Shown: positions 15,193 through 24,200 of the stretch, in pieces | Layout: every line of letters begins with the position of its first letter | Position numbering within the stretch: the first letter of the stretch is position 1 | Source of the DNA: Treponema porcinum | GTDB taxonomy: Bacteria > Spirochaetota > Spirochaetia > Treponematales > Treponemataceae | Direction: 5' to 3' | Assembly (NCBI RefSeq): GCF_900167145.1 | Contig: NZ_FUWG01000015.1 | Span: 18,553 to 82,552, forward strand | DNA length: 64,000 nt | Notes under the pieces: generated by a model | Seen by the model: the letters and a program-made list of their open reading frames with translations, nothing else | What the model was told of the DNA's origin: nothing | Databases searched by the model: none | Made by a program: the position numbers and the translations under genes

Positions 15193-16563
15193 ATGAAGAT
15201 TCATACTTTTAAGGGCGGGGTCTGCCCCGACGAAAAGAAGGAACTGAGCAACCGGTGTCCGATTACACCAGCTTTTCCTTCTTCTAAAACTGTTACAATT
15301 CCTGTTACTATGGGCGGTGCGCCTAACGTTCCACTTGTAAAGGCTGGCGACCTTGTAGCAAAAGGTCAGAAAATTGCAGACGGGGACAAATTTATGAATT
15401 GTCCTGTTCACGCTTCTATTGCCGGTAAGGTAAAGAAAATTCAAAATTGCGTTGTAACCGGCAATCAGGAAGTTCCGTGTATTATTATAGAAAGCGATGG
15501 TTCAGACAGAACTGAATATATGCCGCCGCTTGATCCGTTTACCTGTGATGTAAAGGATGCGCTTACCCGTATCCGCGAGGCAGGTATCGTCGGAATGGGT
15601 GGTGCGTCTTTTCCGGCGCACGTAAAGCTTAATCCGCCTGAAGACAAGGAGATTGACTATGTTCTTGTAAATGCGGCGGAGTGCGAGCCGTATCTTACCT
15701 GCGATGAGCGTACTATGCAGGAAATGCCTGAAAAGGTAATTGACGGTCTTGCAATCATCCTGCGCCTTGTTGGGGCTAGGGGAATTATTGCGCTTGAGGA
15801 CAATAAGGCGTACATCAAGCCTGTCCTTGAAGAGCAGATTGAAAAGCACGGCTACGGCGATGATATGTCCGTATGTCTTGTGCAGACAAAATATCCGCAG
15901 GGTTCTGAAAAATTCATTGTGTCAGCCGTTTTAGGCGTTGAAATTCCAAGCGGAAAACTTCCTGCGGACGCCGGATGCATTATAAGCAATGTAGGAACTG
16001 TATGCGCAATAAGCGATGCGTTCCGTTTTGGCATGCCGCTCATCGAGCGCGCGCTTACAATTTCCGGCGGTGCGGTTGTAAAGCCGTGTAATATCCGTGT
16101 TCCTGTAGGTACTCTTGTAAGTGATTTAATGCCGGATACATTCTCTATTATAGAAGATAAGGCTGTAAAAATCATAAGCGGCGGTCCTATGATGGGCTTT
16201 GCTATGGCAAGTACGGCATTTCCTGTTGCAAAAGGCACAAGCGGCGTAACGTTCCTTACAAAGCGAGAAACGTATCTTGTTGATGAAGATCCGTGCATCG
16301 GCTGCGGAAACTGCGTGTCTGTGTGTGCAATGCATCTTTCGCCGGTTCTTATTCTGCGTGAACTTAAAGCCGGAAATTACGCAAAAGCGCGGCGTTTTGG
16401 TCTTATGGACTGCGTTGAGTGCGGTTGCTGTGCTTTCATCTGCCCGGCAAACGTACGTATTGTACAGCGCATCCGGCTTGGAAAAGGCGTTGTTCGCCAG
16501 CAGATGGCAGACGCTAAAATCCGCGCTGAACTGGAAAAGAAAAACGCAGGAGGGGAAAAGTAA
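15193..16563 (+). CDS. rnfC: RNF complex subunit RnfC
   Basis: RnfC is the peripheral subunit that exchanges electrons with NAD(H) in the ferredoxin:NAD+ oxidoreductase. The 456-residue protein shows the NADH-binding GMGGASFPAHVKL region, the SLBB-like centre and two [4Fe-4S] motifs, CIGCGNCVSVC and CVECGCCAFIC, near residues 370-420. It heads the operon C-D-G-E-A-B; its stop overlaps the rnfD start (TAATG). The ribosome site is weak. Confidence 0.95.
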   Translation: MKIHTFKGGVCPDEKKELSNRCPITPAFPSSKTVTIPVTMGGAPNVPLVKAGDLVAKGQKIADGDKFMNCPVHASIAGKVKKIQNCVVTGNQEVPCIIIESDGSDRTEYMPPLDPFTCDVKDALTRIREAGIVGMGGASFPAHVKLNPPEDKEIDYVLVNAAECEPYLTCDERTMQEMPEKVIDGLAIILRLVGARGIIALEDNKAYIKPVLEEQIEKHGYGDDMSVCLVQTKYPQGSEKFIVSAVLGVEIPSGKLPADAGCIISNVGTVCAISDAFRFGMPLIERALTISGGAVVKPCNIRVPVGTLVSDLMPDTFSIIEDKAVKIISGGPMMGFAMASTAFPVAKGTSGVTFLTKRETYLVDEDPCIGCGNCVSVCAMHLSPVLILRELKAGNYAKARRFGLMDCVECGCCAFICPANVRIVQRIRLGKGVVRQQMADAKIRAELEKKNAGGEK

Positions 16564-17627
16564 TGGCAGAAAACAGATTTTATCTTTCTTCAAGTCCGCA
16601 TTTTACGTTTGGGCTTTCTACACAGAAAATAATGATGGCGGTGCTTATTGCGCTGCTTCCGGAATGTATTGCCGGTGTTCTTTTCTTTGGAATAAAGGCG
16701 CTTGTTACAATTCTTGTTTCCGTAGCAAGCTGCGTTCTTTTTGAATTTTTGTTTCAGAAACTTACGAAGCAGCCTATTATGGTGTCAAACCTTTCCGCTT
16801 GCGTTTCAGGCGTTATGCTTGCGCTTGTCTGTCCGCCGACAATTCCTGTATGGATGATTGTCATCGGTGCGGCAGTAGCAGTTGTTGTTGCAAAAGGACT
16901 TTTCGGCGGAATAGGCTCAAATGTTTTCAATCCTGCGCTTACTGGAAGAGCTGTTCTTTTCATAAGTTTTCCGCTTGCAATGGGCGCAGAGTGGATGCTT
17001 CCTAAAAAAATGACAGAAGCTCTTTCTGCAGCATGTAAACTGGATGCAGTTTCTTCTGCAACGCCGCTTTCGCAGATTGCAGGAGGTACTTTTACGGCAG
17101 AGGCAGGAACATACCTTGAGTATTTTCTAGGATATAAAGGCGGCTGTATCGGTGAAACGTCCGTTCTTCTGATTTTTATTTCGTTCCTTTTCCTGCTTAC
17201 TATTCAGGTTATAGACTGGCGCGCGCCTGTTGCAATGGTCGGTACTGTTGTTGCTGCTTCGTTCCTTGCTGCGCTTCCGTCCGGAATTAACGAAGCTTGC
17301 AGAAGCGCCGTTCTTTCAGTTCTTACCGGCGGCCTTGCTTTTGGTGCTGTCTTTATGGTTACGGACTATGCTACGACTCCTGTTACAAAAACGGGACGGC
17401 TTCTTTTCGGCTTTGGCTGCGGACTCATTACGTTCCTTATCCGAAAATTCGGCGGATATCCGGAAGGCGTTATGTTCAGCATTCTGATTATGAATGCGGT
17501 TGCACCGTGCCTGAATAACGTTACTTCGCGTATGTATGGTTACGGTAAAAAAGGAAACCGCCGTCCGGACGTAAGTAAAATTACGCAGGAATTCGACTTG
17601 CGTTCAATTCCGCAGGAGGAAAAATAA
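16563..17627 (+). CDS. rnfD: RNF complex membrane subunit RnfD
   Basis: This 354-residue integral membrane protein has about ten hydrophobic segments and carries covalent FMN in the family. The flavinylation motif AVSSATPLSQ is present, with Thr167 the acceptor. The conserved GGIGSNVFNPALTGRA loop is also present. It takes part in ion translocation. The start overlaps the rnfC stop and the stop overlaps the rnfG start. Confidence 0.95.
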   Translation: MAENRFYLSSSPHFTFGLSTQKIMMAVLIALLPECIAGVLFFGIKALVTILVSVASCVLFEFLFQKLTKQPIMVSNLSACVSGVMLALVCPPTIPVWMIVIGAAVAVVVAKGLFGGIGSNVFNPALTGRAVLFISFPLAMGAEWMLPKKMTEALSAACKLDAVSSATPLSQIAGGTFTAEAGTYLEYFLGYKGGCIGETSVLLIFISFLFLLTIQVIDWRAPVAMVGTVVAASFLAALPSGINEACRSAVLSVLTGGLAFGAVFMVTDYATTPVTKTGRLLFGFGCGLITFLIRKFGGYPEGVMFSILIMNAVAPCLNNVTSRMYGYGKKGNRRPDVSKITQEFDLRSIPQEEK

Positions 17628-18232
17628 TGGCTTCTTCAAAGGATTCTGTTTTTGATATGATAAAGCTTGGTCTTATTCTTGTTGCGTATGCAGTTGCATC
17701 CTGTACTGTTCTTGCAGTCGTGAACAATGCCACGTCCGTAAAAATCAGGCGTAATCAGATTGACAAGGCAAACTCTGCAATGAAAGCTGTTTTTGCCGAT
17801 GCTGATGATTTTGAACTTGTGACGGATTTTTCTGCCGGTGCAAGTACGGTTATTACCGTAAGCGATGTATATCTTGCAAAAAAGGACGGCGCTGTTGCCG
17901 GAGGAGTCGTGCAGGTTTCAGGTCCTACATACGACAGGGCAAAAATTATCATCGGTTTACGGACGGACGGTACAGTTTCCGGCGTTCAGTTCCTTGAGAA
18001 CACCGATTCTCCGGGATTCGGACAGAAAGCAAGTGATCCGACTTTTACGCTTGCAAACGGAAAAACGTTCTACGGTCAGTTTGCCGGTAAAAATGCGGCA
18101 GACGGTTTTGTTGCCGGAAAGACGTTCGATGCTATTTCGGGCGCGACTATTACAAGTGCCGGCGTTGCATCCCTTATAACGGAAGGTACAAACGTCCTTT
18201 CTTCCTATTTTACGGAGCATAATTATGAATAA
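17627..18232 (+). CDS. rnfG: RNF complex flavoprotein RnfG
   Basis: RnfG has one N-terminal membrane span (LGLILVAYAVASCTVLAV) and a periplasmic FMN-binding domain. The motif DAISGATITSAGV places the FMN-accepting residue at Thr174. The phrase ENTDSPGFGQKASDPTF is typical of the domain. At 201 residues it is near the usual length. The gene overlaps rnfE by 8 bp. Confidence 0.95.
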   Translation: MASSKDSVFDMIKLGLILVAYAVASCTVLAVVNNATSVKIRRNQIDKANSAMKAVFADADDFELVTDFSAGASTVITVSDVYLAKKDGAVAGGVVQVSGPTYDRAKIIIGLRTDGTVSGVQFLENTDSPGFGQKASDPTFTLANGKTFYGQFAGKNAADGFVAGKTFDAISGATITSAGVASLITEGTNVLSSYFTEHNYE

Positions 18233-18872
18233 GCAGCTTCAGATTTTTACAAACGGTTTTATAAAGGAAAATCCGCTTCTTGTCCTGAACATCGGGCTTT
18301 GTTCTTCGCTTGGTGTTACTACAAGTATTTTTAACGGAATAGGTATGGGAATAGGAATGACGTTCGTTCTTGTTATGAGCGAAATTGTCATAAGCCTTTT
18401 CAGAAAGTTCATTCCGTCGGCGATACGTCTTCCTGTATTCATCATCATTATTGCGGCATTTACTACTATTGTTCAGCTTGTGCTTCAGGCATACGTTGAA
18501 TCCCTGTACGATGCGCTTGGAGTTTTCCTTCCGCTGATAGTCGTAAACTGTATTATTATGGGCAGGGTGGAGGCGTTTGCTTCCAAAAACAACATCGGAA
18601 ATTCCATTCTTGATGCGCTTGGTATGGGAATAGGCTATACAATCGTCCTTGTTCTGATTTCCCTTATCCGTGAACTTTTAGGCGGCGGAACTCTGCTTGC
18701 CGGAACTGCCCTTAAAATCGAGGTAATTCCAGAGGCATACAGAATCGGGCTTTTCAACAGTGCGCCGGGAGGATTTCTTGTATTCGGAATTCTTGCCGCA
18801 GTCGTACAGGCAGGAAAACGTGCCGCCGCTCAGAAAAAGGCTTCAAAAAACAATGAGAGGCAGGAGGACTAA
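18225..18872 (+). CDS. rnfE: RNF complex membrane subunit RnfE
   Basis: This 215-residue polytopic protein begins FTNGFIKENPLLVLNIGLCS, the characteristic RnfE/NqrD start, and has about six membrane segments with GLCSSLGVT and the NCIIMGRVEAFASKN loop. RnfE and RnfA form a pseudo-symmetric pair that holds a membrane iron-sulfur centre. It is translated by overlap with rnfG. Confidence 0.95.
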   Translation: MNKQLQIFTNGFIKENPLLVLNIGLCSSLGVTTSIFNGIGMGIGMTFVLVMSEIVISLFRKFIPSAIRLPVFIIIIAAFTTIVQLVLQAYVESLYDALGVFLPLIVVNCIIMGRVEAFASKNNIGNSILDALGMGIGYTIVLVLISLIRELLGGGTLLAGTALKIEVIPEAYRIGLFNSAPGGFLVFGILAAVVQAGKRAAAQKKASKNNERQED

Positions 18873-18874
18873 AA

Positions 18875-19453
18875 ATGAACGAAACTATCAGCATTTTTCT
18901 GAAGTCAGCGATTATCGACAACGTAGTTCTTATTCAATATCTTGCAATCTGTCCTTTTATAGGAATGACAAACGATACGGAAAAGGCAACAGGAATGGGA
19001 CTTGCAACTACATTCGTTATTATGCTTGCAACCGCTGTAACCTGGCCGCTCTACCATTTTGTTATGATTCCTCTTGGTCTTCAATTTCTTCAGACGCTGT
19101 TTTTTATTCTTGTAATTGCATCACTTGTTCAGCTTGTTGAATTCTTTTTGAAAAAGAAAGTTCCGGGACTGTATAACTCAATGGGCGTATATCTTGCGCT
19201 TATCACTACGAACTGTGCCGTTCTTGGCGTTACAATAAACTGTATCGGAAAGAACTACAATTACGGTCAGAGCCTTGTGTATGCGTTCGGTACTGCAATG
19301 GGATTTCTTCTTAGTATGGTGATTATGAGCGCCGTCAGAAGCCGCGTAAAGATTGCAAAAATTCCCGAAAGTTTTAAGGGAACGCCTGTACTTTATGTGT
19401 CTGCAAGCTTGCTGAGCCTTGCATTTCTTGGATTCAAAGGGCTTATAAAATAA
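18875..19453 (+). CDS. rnfA: RNF complex membrane subunit RnfA
   Basis: This 192-residue polytopic partner of RnfE carries the family phrases DNVVLIQYLAICPFIGM and YLALITTNCAVLGVTI, with paired conserved Cys. It starts 2 bp after the rnfE stop. Together with RnfE it forms the core transmembrane electron path. Confidence 0.95.
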   Translation: MNETISIFLKSAIIDNVVLIQYLAICPFIGMTNDTEKATGMGLATTFVIMLATAVTWPLYHFVMIPLGLQFLQTLFFILVIASLVQLVEFFLKKKVPGLYNSMGVYLALITTNCAVLGVTINCIGKNYNYGQSLVYAFGTAMGFLLSMVIMSAVRSRVKIAKIPESFKGTPVLYVSASLLSLAFLGFKGLIK

Positions 19454-19482
19454 GCATCTGAATTAAGGTTATTGGGGTTATT

Positions 19483-20307
19483 ATGAATACGATTTTATAT
19501 ACGGTGATTGTTGCGCTTTCGATTGCGTTTATTCTTGGCGTTCTTCTGGGGCTTTTCAAGAAAATATTTCACGTAAATGTTGACCCGAAAGTGCAGAGCG
19601 TGCGCGAAGTGCTTTCCGGTGCAAACTGCGGCGGCTGCGGAATGGCCGGCTGTGATGCGTTTGCCGGTGCTGTAGTAAAAGGAAGCGCGCCTTCTGACGG
19701 CTGTGTTGCCGGCGGAGCAGCCTGCGCTTCAAAAATTGCAGAAATTCTTGGAAAAGCTGGCGTTGAAGTAAAGCCTAAGGTTGCGGTAATTGCCTGTCAG
19801 GGAACGGCAGAGTGCGCCGCCGACAAAGGTATTTACAACGGCGTAAAGACGTGCAAGGCGGTGCAGCTTGTTATGAACGGAACTAAAAAATGCGCGTTCG
19901 GCTGTATCGGATTCGGCGACTGCGTTGCAGAATGTCCGTTCGGTGCTCTTTCTATGGGCAAAAACGGTCTTCCTGTCATTGATTACAAAAAATGCGTGGG
20001 CTGCGGAAAATGTGCTAAAGCCTGTCCTAAAAAACTTATCTCAGTCTGGAATGCAGATACAAAAGGTTCTATTGCATTGTGCGCAAATCACAGCGACAAT
20101 AAACCGCAGATTAGAAAGGACTGTTCTTCCGGCTGCTTCAAATGCGGAATGTGTGCCCGAAAATGTCCTGAGCAGTGCATTGATGTTTCTAGCGGAATTC
20201 CTAAAGTCGACTATACAAAATGTACAAGTTGCGGCGAATGTATAAAATCCTGCCCGGATAAAGTTCTTGTCCTGTTTCAGGATATAGTGGGTAGGGCGCA
20301 GCACTAG
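19483..20307 (+). CDS. rnfB: RNF complex ferredoxin-type subunit RnfB
   Basis: RnfB accepts electrons from reduced ferredoxin. The 274-residue protein has an N-terminal membrane anchor, the CGGCGMAGCDAFA cluster motif, and several 4Fe-4S repeats (CVGCGKCAKACPKK, CFKCGMCARKCPEQC, CTSCGECIKSCPDK). The Cys sets indicate one ancestral cluster plus multiple ferredoxin clusters. It closes the operon. Conserved-type stem-loops follow at 20346 and 20461. Confidence 0.95.
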   Translation: MNTILYTVIVALSIAFILGVLLGLFKKIFHVNVDPKVQSVREVLSGANCGGCGMAGCDAFAGAVVKGSAPSDGCVAGGAACASKIAEILGKAGVEVKPKVAVIACQGTAECAADKGIYNGVKTCKAVQLVMNGTKKCAFGCIGFGDCVAECPFGALSMGKNGLPVIDYKKCVGCGKCAKACPKKLISVWNADTKGSIALCANHSDNKPQIRKDCSSGCFKCGMCARKCPEQCIDVSSGIPKVDYTKCTSCGECIKSCPDKVLVLFQDIVGRAQH

Positions 20308-20345
20308 CTTTTTCTATAACGGAATATCGTTTTTAGCTGCGCTTT

Positions 20346-20372
20346 CAATTTTGCTTGCGGCAAAATTGAATA
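20346..20372 (+). promoter_or_regulatory. Perfect 11-bp hairpin after rnfB
   Basis: TTCAATTTTGC (20346-20356) and GCAAAATTGAA (20362-20372) pair around a 5-nt loop 38 bp after the rnf operon. With no T-run it may be an mRNA-stabilising end. Confidence 0.5.
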
Positions 20373-20460
20373 ACGTATTTAATGAAATACTGAATAAATT
20401 CTATTGAGGATTTTTCAGTGTTAACCTTGAATGATTTTTGCAAAAATACTAATACGGTAT

Positions 20461-20499
20461 AAAAAATGCGGTCGGCTTTACAGGCAGACCGCATTTTTT
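20461..20499. terminator. Bidirectional terminator between rnf operon and fumC
   Basis: AAAAAATGCGGTC (20461-20473) and GACCGCATTTTTT (20487-20499) form a 13-bp stem with A and T tails on both sides, serving the convergent rnfB and fumC transcripts. Confidence 0.9.
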
Positions 20500-20528
20500 G
20501 TCTTATAAACTCATATCAAAATAAAATA

Positions 20529-21914
20529 TTATTTCGGATAAGCCATACTTTCCGGCTTGAATACTTCGTCGAATTTTTCTGCCGTAAGGAAGCCGAGTCC
20601 TACGCACGCGTCTTTAAGCGAAATGTTTTCATCAAATGCTTTGTGCGCAGTTTTTGCCGCATTTTCGTAGCCGATATACGGATTAAGGGCTGTTACAAGC
20701 ATCAGTGAGTTGTAAAGGTTGTGGTGCATTTTTTCCTTGTTTGCAGTAATTCCTACAGCGCAGTTGTCGTTGAAAGAAACCATTGCTTCTGCAAGCAGGC
20801 GGACTGACTGAATGAAGTTATATGCGATTACCGGCATAAATACGTTAAGTTCAAAGTTACCCTGACTTGCGGCAAAACCGATTGCAGAATCGTTACCCAT
20901 TACCTGTACGGCAACCATTGTAACTGCCTCGCACTGAGTCGGATTTACTTTTCCAGGCATTATGGAACTTCCCGGTTCGTTTTCAGGAATATGAATTTCT
21001 CCAAGACCGTCGCGCGGACCTGATGCAAGCCAGCGTACGTCGTTTGCAATCTTCATCATATCGCACGCAAGAGCCTTTACTGCTCCGTGTGCAAAAACAA
21101 GTTCGTCCTTGCTTGTAAGCGCGTGAAATTTGTTCGGAGCTGTAACAAAGTCTTTTCCCGTAAGTTTTGAAACTTCTTCTGCAACTTTTACGTCAAAGCC
21201 TTTCGGCGCGTTCAGTCCTGTTCCTACGGCAGTTCCGCCGAGAGCAAGCTGTTTAAGGTACGGCAGGGAAGAGACAATCATTTCCCGGTCGCGCTCAATG
21301 CTTGTGCGCCATCCGCTGATTTCCTGGTCAAATGCAATCGGAACTGCATCCTGAAGGTGAGTGCGTCCTGACTTTACGATGCCTTCGTTTTCTTTTTCAA
21401 GGCGCTTGAAAGTTTCTGTCAGCTTGTCTATTGCAGGAAGAAGCTTGTCCTCCAGCTCGCATACGGCAGAAATATGGAGCGCTGTAGGGAAGGTGTCGTT
21501 GCTTGACTGGCTCATATTGATGTCATCGTTAGGGTGAAGGATTTTTTTTCCTGCGATTTCGTTTCCGCGGTTTGCGATGACTTCGTTTGTGTTCATATTT
21601 GACTGCGTGCCGCTTCCTGTCTGCCATACTACAAGCGGAAAATGCTCGTTCAGGCTTCCTGAAATTACCTCGTCACACGCCTGTTCGATTGCAGACAGTT
21701 TTTCAGAAGTCATTTTTTCCGGCTTAAGTGCATTGTTTGCACGTGCCGCAGCTTTTTTAAGGTAACCGAATGCACGCGTAATTTCGCGCGGCATTGTTTC
21801 GATTCCTACTCCGATTTTAAAATTTTCGTGGCTTCGTTCCGTCTGTGCAGCCCAGTATTTGTCTGCAGGAACTTTCATTTCGCCCATAGAGTCGTGCTCT
21901 ATTCTGTATTCCAT
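20529..21914 (-). CDS. fumC: Class II fumarate hydratase
   Basis: FumC interconverts fumarate and L-malate without a metal cluster. The 461-residue cytosolic enzyme has GSGTQSNMNTNEVIANRGNE near residue 100, SSNDTFPTALHI, the TGRTHLQDA-type loop (KSGRTHLQDAVPIAF) and the signature GSSIMPGKVNPTQCEA. Length and motifs are those of an intact class II enzyme. It is monocistronic, ending at the bidirectional terminator, with the ldh terminator just upstream. Confidence 0.95.
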   Translation of the reverse strand: MEYRIEHDSMGEMKVPADKYWAAQTERSHENFKIGVGIETMPREITRAFGYLKKAAARANNALKPEKMTSEKLSAIEQACDEVISGSLNEHFPLVVWQTGSGTQSNMNTNEVIANRGNEIAGKKILHPNDDINMSQSSNDTFPTALHISAVCELEDKLLPAIDKLTETFKRLEKENEGIVKSGRTHLQDAVPIAFDQEISGWRTSIERDREMIVSSLPYLKQLALGGTAVGTGLNAPKGFDVKVAEEVSKLTGKDFVTAPNKFHALTSKDELVFAHGAVKALACDMMKIANDVRWLASGPRDGLGEIHIPENEPGSSIMPGKVNPTQCEAVTMVAVQVMGNDSAIGFAASQGNFELNVFMPVIAYNFIQSVRLLAEAMVSFNDNCAVGITANKEKMHHNLYNSLMLVTALNPYIGYENAAKTAHKAFDENISLKDACVGLGFLTAEKFDEVFKPESMAYPK

Positions 21915-21968
21915 TTTTTACTCCCGTAAAAATCAATTGTGTAAAGGGAAACGCCCTTTTTATCATAA

Positions 21969-22008
21969 AAAAAGCGGCTCTTACGGAAACGTAAAAAAAC
22001 CGCTTTTT
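21969..22008 (-). terminator. Terminator of ldh
   Basis: AAAAAGCGG (21969-21977) and CCGCTTTTT (22000-22008) form a stem. On the minus strand the hairpin ends in a T-run, separating ldh from fumC. Confidence 0.75.
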
Positions 22009-22030
22009 ACATTCATGCTGTTCTTCTTTT

Positions 22031-22972
22031 CTAGAACTGCAGCTGGCTAAGAACGCCTTTAAGACATTCTGCGCTGTGCTGGAGTTTTGCAATTTCATCA
22101 TCTGTAAGCGGAGCTACGATTCTGCTTGTAATTCCTTTTGAGCCTACAACAGCAGGAATTGAAAGACATACGTCTTTGATTCCGTATTCGCCGTTCAGCA
22201 TTGTAGAAAGTGTAAGTACAGAGTCAGTTTCGTAGTTCAGCGCTTCGCACAGACATGCTGTGGTTACTCCGATAGCATAGTTCGTGCATTTTTTTGCTGC
22301 AATAATAATTCCGCCGGACTTGCGGATATATTCCTCAACGTCATCTTTGTTGAATGACGGAAGTTTTTGTCCTTCAACAGCAGATGCATATTTTTCAACA
22401 GGAATAGAACCGATGTTTGCCAAAGACCACGGAACGAAAGATGAATCTCCGTGTTCGCCGAATACGTAGCCGTGAACGTTCTCCTGTGCAACGCGGTATG
22501 TTTCTGCAATACGTGCGCGGAAACGTGCTGTATCAAGCATTGTTCCAGTTCCAAAGATATGGTTTGCAGGAATGCCTGATGTCTTTACAAACTGGTATGT
22601 AAGTATGTCGACCGGATTTGCAACAACTACATACAGTGCATTCGGTGCTACTTTTGTAATTTCAGGAATGATAGATTTTGTAATGTTTACGTTCGTCTGG
22701 GCAAGGTCAAGGCGTGACTGACCTGGTTTACGGGCTACACCAGAGGTAAGAATTACAATGTCAGAATCCTTAGCATCAATATAATCTCCGTCATGAATAG
22801 AAATTGGACCAAGGAACGGAGTTCCCTGCCGGATGTCCATTGCTTCTCCCATAGCCCTGTCTTTTGCAATGTCAATTAAAACAATTTCAGAAGCCAGCTG
22901 CTTCAATGTCAGCGCATACGCTATGGTAGAACCTACCTGACCGGCACCAATGATAGTAATTTTGTTTGACAT
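22031..22972 (-). CDS. ldh: L-lactate dehydrogenase
   Basis: This 313-residue NAD-dependent enzyme reduces pyruvate to L-lactate in fermentation. It shows the Rossmann start ITIIGAGQVGSTIAYAL, the coenzyme Asp in IVLIDIA, the substrate loop ARKPGQSRLDL and the catalytic His in GEHGDSS. Gln in the loop, where malate dehydrogenases have Arg, supports lactate specificity. NPVDILTY and TGTMLDTARFR are also typical. A hairpin at 23002-23035 lies in its upstream region. Confidence 0.94.
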   Translation of the reverse strand: MSNKITIIGAGQVGSTIAYALTLKQLASEIVLIDIAKDRAMGEAMDIRQGTPFLGPISIHDGDYIDAKDSDIVILTSGVARKPGQSRLDLAQTNVNITKSIIPEITKVAPNALYVVVANPVDILTYQFVKTSGIPANHIFGTGTMLDTARFRARIAETYRVAQENVHGYVFGEHGDSSFVPWSLANIGSIPVEKYASAVEGQKLPSFNKDDVEEYIRKSGGIIIAAKKCTNYAIGVTTACLCEALNYETDSVLTLSTMLNGEYGIKDVCLSIPAVVGSKGITSRIVAPLTDDEIAKLQHSAECLKGVLSQLQF

Positions 22973-23001
22973 ATATTGTGTCTCCCATAAAAAAATCTAT
23001 G

Positions 23002-23035
23002 AAACGGTACTTATTGAAAATAAAAAGTACCGTTT
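23002..23035 (-). promoter_or_regulatory. Perfect 11-bp inverted repeat upstream of ldh
   Basis: AAACGGTACTT (23002-23012) and AAGTACCGTTT (23025-23035) flank a 12-nt AT-rich loop, 30 bp before the ldh start. It could be an operator or a 5'-UTR stem. It does not match the redox repressor Rex site as I know it. Confidence 0.45.
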
Positions 23036-23110
23036 AACAATATTACTTTATATTATAACGAATTTTTACATTTGTGTTAACTGTTATAAATCCATATTTT
23101 GACTGCAAAT

Positions 23111-24187
23111 TTAAAAATATTCTTTAAGTACGTCGTACAGTCTGACTGCAGAATTGTGCAGGGTGAACTTTTCAAGCAGTTTTTCCGGGCTTTCAACAGG
23201 CTGCGAAAGCACTTCGTCAAGATTTACGTCCGGTTTGTCTGGGCTTATGTAGCAGGCACATTTTCCGTAGATTTCAGGAAGGCTTGCCGCATCTGATATG
23301 ATGATTTTTGCACCGCAGCTAAGCGCTTCAAGAGGCGGAATGCCGAACCCTTCAAAATATGACGGAAAGATAAACGCCCTGCATTTTGAAAGCATTGCCT
23401 TAACCTGTCCGTCAGAAAGATAGCCTGCCATAATTATATTTTTCAGGTTTCCTGTTTTCTTGAGTTCCTCCGGCACGATGCTTTCAAGTGATTTTCCGGA
23501 AACTACAAACTGTTCGTCCGGGTAAAGAGAAGCATGCTCTATAATCCACTTGAGGTTTTTTCTGGTAGAAAGGCTTCCGAGTGAAAAATAAAACTTTTTT
23601 TCTTCAAGTTCAGGAAACAGACGGAATACTGAATAGTCCGGTTTGATAGCGCTGTAGTTTCCCATTCCTGCATACACGACTTTTATGCGGTCAGGATTTA
23701 TTTTATAAGTATCTGCAATTGTTTTTTTTGAATACTCTGAAACAGTTATGATTTTCTTTGCTTTTCTGGCAATCCGCCTGTACATCAGGTTTGAGTAAAG
23801 CTGGATGAGTCTGTCCCGCGGATTTGCGCTGTAGTCGGACGGGTAGAGCTTTGCAAAAATATCGTGGATATATTCTATTCCCGGAGAGAAGAAAGGACAC
23901 GTATTGGAAAAATCCAGGCTGAGCCGCCTGTTTTTTATGACGTATTTCTGAAAATGAACCTGTGTCCATTTAGGAAAAAATGATGCTTCTGCCTCAAGCC
24001 GTACGATTTTTATGTTTTTAAGTTCAGGAAGATTTTGTGCGTTTTTTGGAACTACAAGTTCGATTTTTCCGCTTTCTGCAAGCCTGTCAAGTTCCTTCGT
24101 CGTTTCTATGGCAACGCGCTCTATTCCTGTAACTGTACGGCACCACGATTCGCCGTTTATGGCAATAATCCTGTTTTTTTTCTTCAT
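23111..24187 (-). CDS. Glycosyltransferase, GT4-like
   Basis: I start this at 24187 (MKKKNRIIAINGES), which gives a 13-bp gap from the upstream gene and an AGGAAA ribosome site; longer frames overlap that gene. The GT-B fold protein of about 358 residues has the acceptor-side IYIHDIFAKLYP region, the donor-binding FSLGSLSTRKNLKWIIEHA and the GT4 signature PSYFEGFGIPPLEALSCG with the Glu pair. Last gene of a three-transferase operon; likely adds a sugar to a surface glycan. Confidence 0.85.
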   Translation of the reverse strand: MKKKNRIIAINGESWCRTVTGIERVAIETTKELDRLAESGKIELVVPKNAQNLPELKNIKIVRLEAEASFFPKWTQVHFQKYVIKNRRLSLDFSNTCPFFSPGIEYIHDIFAKLYPSDYSANPRDRLIQLYSNLMYRRIARKAKKIITVSEYSKKTIADTYKINPDRIKVVYAGMGNYSAIKPDYSVFRLFPELEEKKFYFSLGSLSTRKNLKWIIEHASLYPDEQFVVSGKSLESIVPEELKKTGNLKNIIMAGYLSDGQVKAMLSKCRAFIFPSYFEGFGIPPLEALSCGAKIIISDAASLPEIYGKCACYISPDKPDVNLDEVLSQPVESPEKLLEKFTLHNSAVRLYDVLKEYF

Positions 24188-24200
24188 ACGCGCCTGTTTC

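Noticed and set aside
23002..23035. Rex operator upstream of ldh
   Set aside because: The arms AAACGGTACTT/AAGTACCGTTT with a 12-nt spacer do not match the TTGTGAA-type Rex site.
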